From Pseudodesulfovibrio sp. (GTDB taxonomy: Bacteria; Desulfobacterota; Desulfovibrionia; Desulfovibrionales; Desulfovibrionaceae), in assembly GCF_028692895.1 (NCBI RefSeq), contig NZ_JAQUWN010000025.1, positions 1 to 48,983 on the forward strand: a DNA stretch of 48,983 nt, in the 5' to 3' direction. Of this stretch, positions 42,505 to 48,983 are shown one piece after another. Positions within the stretch are counted from its first letter, which is position 1. Each line of letters opens with the position of its first letter. The notes below the pieces were generated by a model. The model saw only the letters and a program-made list of their open reading frames with translations. It made no database searches and was not told where the DNA came from. Made by a program: the position numbers and the translations under genes.

Positions 42505-43833
42505 CTAGACGATCATCAGGCCCGGATTTTCCAGCATGTCTCCCAGCTCGCGCAGGAAGGACATGGCCGGAGAACCGTCCGTAGTCATGTGGTTGAAGGT
42601 CAGGGAGAGGGTCATCATCTGCCGGATGCAGATTTCGCCGTCCTTGACCGCGGGCTTTTCAACGATGCGGCCGACGCCGAGGATGCCGGTCTCCGGCGGA
42701 TTGAGGATGGGCGTGAAGCCGTCCACGCCGAGCATGCTCACGTTGCTGATGGTGAACGTGCCGCCCTTGATCTCGTCCATGTTCAGGCCGCCCTTGCGCG
42801 CCCGTCCGGCCACGTCCCGGACCTCGGCCTTGAGGCCTTCCAAGGTGTACTTGTCGGCTTCCTTGACGTTGGGAACGATCAGTCCGTTCGCGAGCGAAAC
42901 GGCGATGCCCAGGTTGACGCTCTCGTGCAGGTGGATGCCGTCCTCCCGCAGGGTGGAGTTCATGACGGGATGCAGCTTGAGCGCCCGGCATGTCGCATAG
43001 GCGATGATGTCGTTGTAGGACAGGCGGTACTCGGCGTTGCGCTTGTTGCGCTCCAGGAGCGTCGCCCGCAGCCTGACCATCTCGGTCACGTCCAGCTCCA
43101 CGAACACGGTGAGCTGGGCGGCGCTCTGCAGGCTGGCCTGCATGTTCTCCGCGATAAGCTTGCGCACGCCTTCCATCGGGACGATGGTGTCCTTGGCCGC
43201 GGCGGCGGCCGGAGCGGCCGAGGCGGACGGGTTCATGGCGCGGAGGATGTCCGCCTTGGTGATGCGTCCGTCCTCGCCGGTGCCGGTGACCTGGCTCGGG
43301 TCCACGCCCTTGGAGCGGGCGAAGTCGATGGTCTTCCGGCTGGCGTTGACGCCCGCATAGGCGGCGTCGGACGCGGCCTGCACGTCCTTCATGGTAATGA
43401 GGCCGCCCTTGCCCGTGCCGGTGACCGCGGAAAGGGCCACGCCCAGCTCCTTGGCCAGCTTGCGCGCGGCGGGCATGGCCGGGACGAACCCGCCCCCCGC
43501 CGCCGGGGCAGCGGCGGCCGAAGCCTCATGCGGGGCGGCGGCGGGTGCTGCGGCGGCGGGCGCGGCCCCTCCGGCCACCTTGTCAACCGCCTCGCCGGGC
43601 GCGGCGATGAGGGCCAGCACGGCCTGGACCGGGGCGACGTCCCCTTCGGGAACGACGATCTGGGCCAGAACGCCGCTGGCGGGCGCCTCGACGGAGTTGG
43701 TAATCTTATCGGTCTCGACCTCGAAAAGCGGTTCGCCGGCTGTCACCGTATCACCTTCGCCCTTGAGCCAGCGGACGACCTTCCCTTCTTTCATGGTCAG
43801 TCCCCATTTGGGCATGATCACTTGTTGAGCCAT
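42505..43833 (-). CDS. acoC: dihydrolipoamide acyltransferase E2 with one lipoyl and two E1/E3-binding domains
   Basis: The ATG at 43833 has AGGAGG eight bases upstream; the TTG two codons earlier overlaps that site. Of 442 residues, 1-80 are a lipoyl domain (K43 in VETDKITN). An Ala/Pro linker follows, then two peripheral-subunit-binding domains, at about 118-153 (ARKLAKELGV...GKGGLITMKDV) and 162-200 (ASRKTIDFARSKGV...EDGRITKADIL). The catalytic acyltransferase domain runs to the end (NHMTTDGSPAM, the HxxxDG site). It transfers acetyl from E1 to CoA. Two binding domains are unusual; most E2 proteins have one. First gene of the operon. Confidence 0.93.
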   Translation of the reverse strand: MAQQVIMPKWGLTMKEGKVVRWLKGEGDTVTAGEPLFEVETDKITNSVEAPASGVLAQIVVPEGDVAPVQAVLALIAAPGEAVDKVAGGAAPAAAAPAAAPHEASAAAAPAAGGGFVPAMPAARKLAKELGVALSAVTGTGKGGLITMKDVQAASDAAYAGVNASRKTIDFARSKGVDPSQVTGTGEDGRITKADILRAMNPSASAAPAAAAAKDTIVPMEGVRKLIAENMQASLQSAAQLTVFVELDVTEMVRLRATLLERNKRNAEYRLSYNDIIAYATCRALKLHPVMNSTLREDGIHLHESVNLGIAVSLANGLIVPNVKEADKYTLEGLKAEVRDVAGRARKGGLNMDEIKGGTFTISNVSMLGVDGFTPILNPPETGILGVGRIVEKPAVKDGEICIRQMMTLSLTFNHMTTDGSPAMSFLRELGDMLENPGLMIV

Positions 43834-43871
43834 AACCAAGTCCTCCTGATTGTTTGCGTGTGACCACTGGT

Positions 43872-43887
43872 TGCAACGGGGGTGCCA
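43872..43887 (-). promoter_or_regulatory. sigma54 promoter of the aco operon
   Basis: On the minus strand the site reads TGGCACC-CCCG-TTGCA, a near-perfect -24/-12 element (consensus TGGCACG-N4-TTGCW, one mismatch). Transcription would start near 43861, about 15 bases before the acoC ribosome site. The divergent gene encodes a sigma54 activator, which agrees. Confidence 0.85.
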
Positions 43888-43947
43888 AGTTTATTTATTG
43901 TCTTATTTCAGTAAGATAGATTATATAAAATCCATTCCGCCGCCCAA

Positions 43948-43968
43948 AGTGTTCGGCGGTTGAACAAG
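43948..43968. promoter_or_regulatory. activator-binding dyad, proximal copy
   Basis: AGTGTTC-N7-GAACAAG, an imperfect copy of the distal dyad, centred about 97 bases upstream of the predicted aco start. That is a typical enhancer distance for a sigma54 activator. Confidence 0.65.
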
Positions 43969-44050
43969 CGGATGCGCAGGGGTGGTCAAAGCCGGAATCC
44001 CATTCATGCCACTGAGATCAAAAGGGTAATCCGCACATTTCCCCTGCCGG

Positions 44051-44071
44051 AGTGTTCCGATTCCGAACACT
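44051..44071. promoter_or_regulatory. activator-binding dyad, distal copy
   Basis: Perfect AGTGTTC-N7-GAACACT, centred 103 bases (about ten helical turns) beyond the proximal copy and close to acoR, so it may also mediate autoregulation. A TTGACA overlaps its end (44071-44076), but no good -10 follows at normal spacing. Confidence 0.7.
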
Positions 44072-44142
44072 TGACAGGTCCGGAGCAATGGAGGAGACCG
44101 ATAGTGCGGTCAAAATCCTCATGCTGCTGAAGGGGGGCGCGT

Positions 44143-46218
44143 ATGCACATGCTTCTCAGAGAAGGCGACGGATTCGAAATATGCCGGGACCCCAAGGACC
44201 TCGAAAACGGGGAGCGGCCTTCGTTGCTTTCCCGGCCCCGAAGCCAGCGCGGCGCCCAGGTCGACTACGCCAGTTGGAAGCATTTCGTGGAAGGCAGGCG
44301 GGAGACGATCAACGGCATGGACCAGGCCCTGCTCGACTCCTGGCACCGCTGCATGGACATGGCGGTGGACCCCGCCCCGCGCAGTTGCTGGGACTTCCTG
44401 CCCGTCAGCCAGCTCGAACCGTTCACCAATACCCTTGAAAAAATCTGCGGCGAGATCGAAACCACCGCCTACCGCGCCATCAAGGGCAAGGGGCTGCTCA
44501 TGACCTTCACCAACGCCGAAGGCCGCGTGGCCCGCACCAGCGGCGACCTGAAGGTCCTCAAGCAGGCGGACCGGCTGAATTTCGGCCCCGGCGCCAACTG
44601 GGCGGAGGTGAGCGTCGGGACCAACGCCATCGGCGTGGCCCTGGCCACCGGCCTGCCCATGCAGGTGGTGGGCGAGGAGCACTTCTGCCGCAGCCACCAC
44701 AGTTGGTGCTGCACCGCAGCCCCCATCCTGGACCCGCGCGGCGACATCTGGGGCTGCTTCGACATCTCCGGCCCCGTGGAGTCCGACCACACCGGCAACA
44801 TGGAGCTGGTCCTCCAGGCCGCCCGCGCCCTGGAGCAGAGCCTGAGCCGCCTCTACTGCGCCGAGCTCGAAGGCCAGATGGCCTCGCTCTTCTCCTCCAT
44901 GTTCAACTCGGTGACCACCGGCGTGCTCTTCCTGAACAAGAAAGGCCGCATCACCAGCGCCAACGGCATCGCCGAGCTGCTCCTGTCCCGCTCCGTGGAC
45001 GCCCTGCGCGACCGCAAGGGCGAGGAGTTCTTCGACCTGAGCCCCTACCTCGCCCAGGCCAAGAACGCGTCCCTGTGCGACCCCGTGGTCATCCCCTGCC
45101 GGGCCAACCCTGGCCTGCTCGCCCGGGCCATGCCCACCTTCAGCGCGGGCGGAGCCTGGCTCAACACCATCGTCACCATCACCGAGACCCGGCACACCCG
45201 CCAGTTCGCCCTTTCCGCGCGGCGCAACGGACGCGCCGGGCTGCCCCCGGAGTCCGTTCCCGGCTTCGAGCACGTGCTCCACGACAGCGAGCCCATGCGC
45301 CGGGCCGTGCGCCAGGCGGCCAACGCGGCCCGGACCCCGTCCACTGTCCTGCTCCTGGGCGAGTCCGGCACCGGCAAGGAGCTCTTCGCGCGCGGCATCC
45401 ACCAGGCCGGTCCGCGAGCCGGCCAGCCCTTCGTGGCCGTCAACTGCGGCGCGTTCTCCGAGGAGCTGGTCCAGAGCGAGCTCTTCGGCTACCGCGAGGG
45501 GGCCTTCACCGGCGCGGTCAAGCGCGGCCGGGTGGGCAGGTTCCAGAAGGCGGACAAGGGCGTCCTCTTCCTGGACGAGATTTCCGAGATGCCGCTGTCC
45601 CAGCAGGTCAACCTGCTGCGGGCCCTGGAGGAGCGGGCCATCGTCCCGGTGGGTGGGACCAGCCCCCTGCCGGTGGACGTGAAGATCGTGGCCGCCACCA
45701 ACAAGAACCTGGCCGAACTGGTCCGGCAGGGCCGCTTCCGCGAGGACCTCTACTACCGCCTGAACGTGGTGGGCATCACCATTCCCCCGCTGCGCGAGCG
45801 CGGGCGCGACATCGCGCTCCTGGCCGAATACCACCTCGGCAGGCTTTGCGACGATTTCGGCATCCCCTGCCCAGGCATCGCGCCCGACACGGCGGACATC
45901 TTCGTCAGCCACACCTGGCCCGGCAACGTGCGCGAACTGGTCAACTGCCTGGAGTTCGCGGCCAACAACCTGTCCGGCCCCTGGCTCAAGCCCGGGCACC
46001 TGCCGCCCTACCTCCAGGAAAAGGCCGGAACCCGCCCGGCCGAGAACCGGCAGGAGGAGTCCCGGCCCCAGGGGTTCCAGCTCAAGGACCGCGAGGCGGA
46101 CGCCATCCGCGAGGCCCTGGACTTCCACAAGGGCAACATCAGCAAGACGGCCAAGGCCCTGGGCATCGGCCGGAACACGCTCTACGCCAAGATGGAGCGC
46201 TACGGCATCGAGGCCTGA
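44143..46218 (+). CDS. acoR: AcoR-type sigma54-dependent activator
   Basis: A 691-residue protein. An N-terminal GAF-like sensor lies at about 60-230 ([37 protein letters not shown]). A PAS-like segment follows (about 245-320; [18 protein letters not shown]). The AAA+ domain has Walker A GESGTGKE at about 406 and GAFTGA at 453-458, and a Fis-type helix-turn-helix ends it ([21 protein letters not shown]). AcoR proteins sense acetoin. It is divergent from the aco operon, whose promoter is sigma54 type. A ribosome site (AAGGGGGG) precedes the ATG; an in-frame ATG two codons later is an alternative. Confidence 0.92.
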   Translation: MHMLLREGDGFEICRDPKDLENGERPSLLSRPRSQRGAQVDYASWKHFVEGRRETINGMDQALLDSWHRCMDMAVDPAPRSCWDFLPVSQLEPFTNTLEKICGEIETTAYRAIKGKGLLMTFTNAEGRVARTSGDLKVLKQADRLNFGPGANWAEVSVGTNAIGVALATGLPMQVVGEEHFCRSHHSWCCTAAPILDPRGDIWGCFDISGPVESDHTGNMELVLQAARALEQSLSRLYCAELEGQMASLFSSMFNSVTTGVLFLNKKGRITSANGIAELLLSRSVDALRDRKGEEFFDLSPYLAQAKNASLCDPVVIPCRANPGLLARAMPTFSAGGAWLNTIVTITETRHTRQFALSARRNGRAGLPPESVPGFEHVLHDSEPMRRAVRQAANAARTPSTVLLLGESGTGKELFARGIHQAGPRAGQPFVAVNCGAFSEELVQSELFGYREGAFTGAVKRGRVGRFQKADKGVLFLDEISEMPLSQQVNLLRALEERAIVPVGGTSPLPVDVKIVAATNKNLAELVRQGRFREDLYYRLNVVGITIPPLRERGRDIALLAEYHLGRLCDDFGIPCPGIAPDTADIFVSHTWPGNVRELVNCLEFAANNLSGPWLKPGHLPPYLQEKAGTRPAENRQEESRPQGFQLKDREADAIREALDFHKGNISKTAKALGIGRNTLYAKMERYGIEA

Positions 46219-46574
46219 CCGCAAGCGGGCCGCGACGGTCCGGCCCGCCGACAACGCCCCGCCTTCCTCCTCTCCCGGCCGGACCCGGCCGGGGCTCGCT
46301 TCGCGCCCGGCCGAAGCGCCGGGCCGCGCCGGTGGACGGGCCTGTCAAATTGACAATTTTGCAGCGGGATTATTGCAAAATTGTGATCTTTCGGCCGCAA
46401 TTTCGCGCGTCCGCCCGACCCCCGCCGAGGCGGTCGCGACTCAACACCTTGGAGCAATTTGATATTTGCAGCCACCCCTCTTCCTGGCATTCACATTGCA
46501 CAATGCCGAGGGCCGCGCTTTTCCGGTTGCCGCGGCGCGACATTCACCATTCCTAAACGAGAGAGGGATTCCCC
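46219..46574. other. 356-base intergenic region before the BMP importer
   Basis: After the acoR stop a GC hairpin (46225-46248, GCGGGCCG/CGGCCCGC, no T-run) may limit read-through. The middle contains the AT-rich dyads annotated separately at 46343-46384. Further on, GCAATTTCGCG (near 46398) and GGAGCAATTTG (near 46451) repeat the core GCAATTT. I see no gene here. Confidence 0.6.
46343..46384. promoter_or_regulatory. operator-like inverted repeats upstream of the BMP gene
   Basis: TGTCAA-A-TTGACA (46343-46355) overlaps a perfect 11-bp inverted repeat ACAATTTTGCA / TGCAAAATTGT (46353-46363 and 46374-46384, 10-base spacer). TTGACA at 46350-46355 could be a -35, but the expected -10 is poor. 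These sites probably bind a regulator of the importer; none is encoded nearby in the window except acoR, whose own dyads differ. Confidence 0.55.
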
Positions 46575-47567
46575 ATGAAACGCATTCCGACCATCGCCGC
46601 AGCCTGCTGCCTGGCGATCGCCCTGCTGGCGGGCACCGCCCTGGCCGCCGGGAAAATCAAGGTGGCGGGCATCTATACCCAGCCCATCCAGCAGAAATGG
46701 GACGCCTGCCTGCACAAGGCCCTGCAGAAGGCCGCCGACGCGGGCGAGATCGAGTACGTCTACTCCGAAAAGGTCTCCAACACCGACTACGTCCGCGTGC
46801 TGCGCGAATACTCGGAGAAAGGCGTCAACCTGGTGGTGGGCGAGGCCTTCGGCATCTCCCGCGATGTCACCAAGGCCGCCAAGGACTACCCGAACGTGGC
46901 CTACCTGATGGGCGATTCCTTCGGCCCGCGCGGGACCAATCTTTCCGTTTTCGACAACTACATCCACGAGCCCTGCTACCTGATGGGCATGATCGCGGGC
47001 AAGATGACCAAGACCAACAAGATCGGCATGGTCGGCGGCTACCCCATCGGCGAGGTCAACCGGCTCTTCAACGCCTTCATGGCCGGGGCCAAATCCGTGA
47101 ACCCGGCCGTCCAGTTCAAGGTCTCCTTCATCGGCTCCTGGTATGATCCGCCCAAGGCCAAGGAATTCGCCTACGCACAGGTCGAGGCGGGCGTGGACGT
47201 GCTCTACGCCGAGCGCGCGGGCGTGGTCGACGCGGCCCGCGAGAAGGGCATCATCGCCTTCGGCAACGTCAACGACATGAACAAGGAGGAGAACGGCAAG
47301 GATGTGGTCGTGACCTCCGCCCTGTGGAGCATGGACGCGGCCGTCAAGCGGGCCGTGGACCTGGTCAAGGCGGGCAAGTTCACCGCCGAGGACTACCGCG
47401 ACTACACCATGATGGCCAAGGGCGGCGCCTCCCTGGCCCCCTACTACGAGTTCGACGCCAAGATCCCGGCCGACGTCAAGGCCAAGGTCGCCGAGGCCGC
47501 CGACGCCATCAAGACGGGCAAGATGACCATCGAGATCAACGACAACGAGCCCAAGTCCACCTTCTAG
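46575..47567 (+). CDS. BMP-family ABC transporter substrate-binding protein
   Basis: A 330-residue protein with a signal peptide (about 1-24, ending ALA/AGKIK). The BMP/PnrA fold follows: KVAGIYTQPIQQKWDACL, LVVGEAFGISRDVTKAA, NKIGMVGGYPIGEVNRL, and a C-terminal AKVAEAADAIKTGKM. This family binds nucleosides or purine-like compounds in the periplasm (or as a lipoprotein). There is no lipobox here, so it is free periplasmic. A hairpin lies between it and the ATPase gene. Confidence 0.9.
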   Translation: MKRIPTIAAACCLAIALLAGTALAAGKIKVAGIYTQPIQQKWDACLHKALQKAADAGEIEYVYSEKVSNTDYVRVLREYSEKGVNLVVGEAFGISRDVTKAAKDYPNVAYLMGDSFGPRGTNLSVFDNYIHEPCYLMGMIAGKMTKTNKIGMVGGYPIGEVNRLFNAFMAGAKSVNPAVQFKVSFIGSWYDPPKAKEFAYAQVEAGVDVLYAERAGVVDAAREKGIIAFGNVNDMNKEENGKDVVVTSALWSMDAAVKRAVDLVKAGKFTAEDYRDYTMMAKGGASLAPYYEFDAKIPADVKAKVAEAADAIKTGKMTIEINDNEPKSTF

Positions 47568-47579
47568 CACCGCATCTCC

Positions 47580-47615
47580 GGGCCGCCCCGCGCGGGGCGG
47601 CCCTCTGCCATTTTT
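47580..47615 (+). terminator. partial terminator or attenuator between BMP and ATPase genes
   Basis: A 10-bp perfect stem GGGCCGCCCC/GGGGCGGCCC (47580-47603) has a GCGC loop. TTTTT lies seven bases after it (about 47611). The T-run is displaced, so incomplete termination is likely, keeping binding-protein message above that of the transporter genes. Confidence 0.6.
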
Positions 47616-47628
47616 CAACGGGGAAGAC

Positions 47629-48983
47629 GTGTCAACATCGGTCCTGAAACTAACGGGAATTACCAAGGCCTTCGGCGCCGTGGTCGCCAACAGGGACGTG
47701 ACCCTCGAACTGCGCCAGGGCGAGATGCTCGCCCTGCTCGGCGAGAACGGCGCGGGCAAAACCACGCTCATGTCCATCCTCTTCGGCCATTACGTGGCCG
47801 ACGCCGGGACCGTGGAGGTCTTCGGCGAGCCCTTGCCGCCCGGCTCGCCGCGCGCGGCCCTCTGCGCGGGCGTGGGCATGGTCCACCAGCACTTCACCCT
47901 GGCCGGGAACATGACCGTGCTCGAAAACGTCATGCTCGGCACCGAGCGGCTGCTGGCCCCGTCCCAGGACACCCGCTCCGCCCTGGCCCGGCTGGCCGGG
48001 CTCATGGAGCGCTTCGGCCTGGAGGTGAACCCCTCCGCCCGTGTGCGCGACCTCTCGGTGGGCGAGCGCCAGCGCGTGGAAATCCTCAAGGTCCTCTACC
48101 GCGACGCGCGCATCCTCATCCTGGACGAGCCCACCTCGGTGCTCACGCCCCAGGAGGCGGCCCGGCTCTTCGACACCCTGCGCCAACTGGTGCAAGACGG
48201 GCTGTCCGTCATCTTCATCACCCACAAGATGCGCGAGGTCATGGCCGCGTCCGACCGCTGCGCCGTGCTCCGCCAGGGCGCGGTGGTCTTCGAGTCCCCC
48301 ACGGCGAAGACCACGGCCGGGGAGCTGGCCCGCGCCATGGTCGGCAGCGAGATCCCCAAGGCCGAACGAGCCCAGGCCATGCAAAAAGGCGACGAAGTCC
48401 TCTTCCTCGACCGCGTCCGGCTGGCCGGCCCCTCGGGCAAGCGGCTCCTGGACGACCTGACCCTGCGCCTGCACGCCCACGAAATCCTCGGCATCGCCGG
48501 GGTCTCGGGCAACGGCCAGGCCCAACTGGCCGACCTGCTCTCCGGCCTCGTCACGCCCGAATCCGGCCAGCTCATCCTCCACGGCGAGCCCCAGGAGCGG
48601 CCGACCCCGGCGGCCATGATCGCGGCGGGCGTGGGCCGCGTGCCCGACGACCGCACCGGCACCGGCCTGGTGGCGGACATGACCGTGCTCGAAAACCTTT
48701 CCACCGAATGCTACCGCCTGCCCGGCTACTCCCGGCGCGGCCTGCTCAACTTCAAGGGGCTGGCCTCCCGCGCCCGGCAGCTCATCCAGGCCTTCGACGT
48801 CCGCTGCCCCGGCGTGGACACCCCGGTGCGCAAGCTCTCGGGCGGCAACATGCAAAAGCTCATCCTGGCCCGCGTCCTCTCGGGCGCGCCGTCCATCATC
48901 GTGGTCAACCAGCCCACCTGGGGGCTCGACGTGGGCGCAACGGCCTACGTCCACCAGCAGCTCCTGGACGCCGCCGCGCGCGG
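47629..48983 (+). CDS. BMP-type ABC importer ATPase with two nucleotide-binding domains, 3' partial
   Basis: It starts at the GTG 47629 (MSTSVLKLTGITKAFG) after GGGGAAG and runs off the window with at least 451 residues. Domain 1 has Walker A GENGAGKTT, Q-loop VHQHFTL, signature LSVGERQRVE and Walker B ILILDEPTS. Domain 2 has a degenerate Walker A (GVSGNGQAQ, no GKT), DDRTGTG, signature LSGGNMQKL and IVVNQPTWGLD. That degeneracy is usual in nucleoside/sugar importers of the NupO/YufO type. With the BMP protein it should form an importer for nucleosides; the permeases are expected downstream. Confidence 0.92.
   Translation, partial: MSTSVLKLTGITKAFGAVVANRDVTLELRQGEMLALLGENGAGKTTLMSILFGHYVADAGTVEVFGEPLPPGSPRAALCAGVGMVHQHFTLAGNMTVLENVMLGTERLLAPSQDTRSALARLAGLMERFGLEVNPSARVRDLSVGERQRVEILKVLYRDARILILDEPTSVLTPQEAARLFDTLRQLVQDGLSVIFITHKMREVMAASDRCAVLRQGAVVFESPTAKTTAGELARAMVGSEIPKAERAQAMQKGDEVLFLDRVRLAGPSGKRLLDDLTLRLHAHEILGIAGVSGNGQAQLADLLSGLVTPESGQLILHGEPQERPTPAAMIAAGVGRVPDDRTGTGLVADMTVLENLSTECYRLPGYSRRGLLNFKGLASRARQLIQAFDVRCPGVDTPVRKLSGGNMQKLILARVLSGAPSIIVVNQPTWGLDVGATAYVHQQLLDAAAR

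Noticed and set aside
1-48983. CRISPR arrays, insertion sequences, rRNA or tRNA genes
   Set aside because: No regularly spaced repeats, transposase motifs, terminal inverted repeats or recognisable tRNA arms were seen by eye. A covariance-model scan was not possible.

Overview
The window is GC-rich, densely packed bacterial chromosome (first and last genes are cut by the window edges). The gene content (a GAK-type cassette, TRAP and BMP importers, class 1B PyrD/PyrK, an acetoin-dehydrogenase-type operon under a sigma54 activator) fits a Desulfovibrionales-like sulfate reducer. That assignment is an inference from gene content, not from a marker gene.

Layout: (1) 1-11.9 kb, plus strand: a surface-glycan/nucleotide-sugar region. 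It has an extended SDR, a two-subunit transketolase, a HAD phosphatase, an APH/choline-kinase-like kinase, a methyltransferase, a zinc-type alcohol dehydrogenase, a TIGR04372-like glycosyltransferase, a heptose-type nucleotidyltransferase-kinase fusion in reversed domain order, a sugar-1-phosphate nucleotidyltransferase, an RmlD-like SDR and a C-methyltransferase-like protein. Three recognisable sigma70-type promoters divide it. (2) 12.1-18.2 kb, plus: one very large exported double-VWA protein whose reading frame is broken by a single in-frame TAA. (3) 18.2-26.6 kb, minus: an apparent operon dctP-dctQ-dctM-carbamoylase-pyrC-pyrE-small ORF-pyrK-pyrD. A divergent XRE regulator (26.7-27.6 kb) faces it across a control region with palindromic repeats. 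Read as chemistry, this is uptake of an orotate/ureidosuccinate-like compound plus enzymes that could either salvage it to OMP or run the reductive orotate-to-aspartate route.

(4) 27.8-36.4 kb, plus: a ten-gene GAK-type cassette: an XXXCH protein, a PHP-like metallophosphoesterase, three amphi-Trp domain proteins, a PhoU-kinase fusion, an ATP-grasp enzyme, an HprK-related kinase, a CofD/YvcK-like protein and an orphan ParA. No function is known to me for this system. It is the best candidate for an undescribed biological system here, and the ParA with a partner bearing a ParB-like N-terminal peptide suggests a positioned assembly. (5) 36.6-38.5 kb, plus: lipoate-protein ligase, an AhpD/CMD-like protein and a hotdog thioesterase. 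(6) 38.7-43.8 kb, minus: an acetoin-dehydrogenase-like operon (E2, Lin0512-like, E1 alpha, E1 beta, AcoX-like, DUF6506-like). It has a near-consensus sigma54 promoter and two dyad activator sites, and is divergent from an AcoR-type enhancer-binding regulator (44.1-46.2 kb). The lipoate ligase next door could lipoylate the E2; no E3 is in the window. (7) 46.6-49.0 kb, plus: a BMP-family binding protein and the double ABC ATPase of a nucleoside-type importer, running off the end.

No rRNA, tRNA, CRISPR array or insertion sequence was recognised by eye. All family names are from reading motifs, without a database search.
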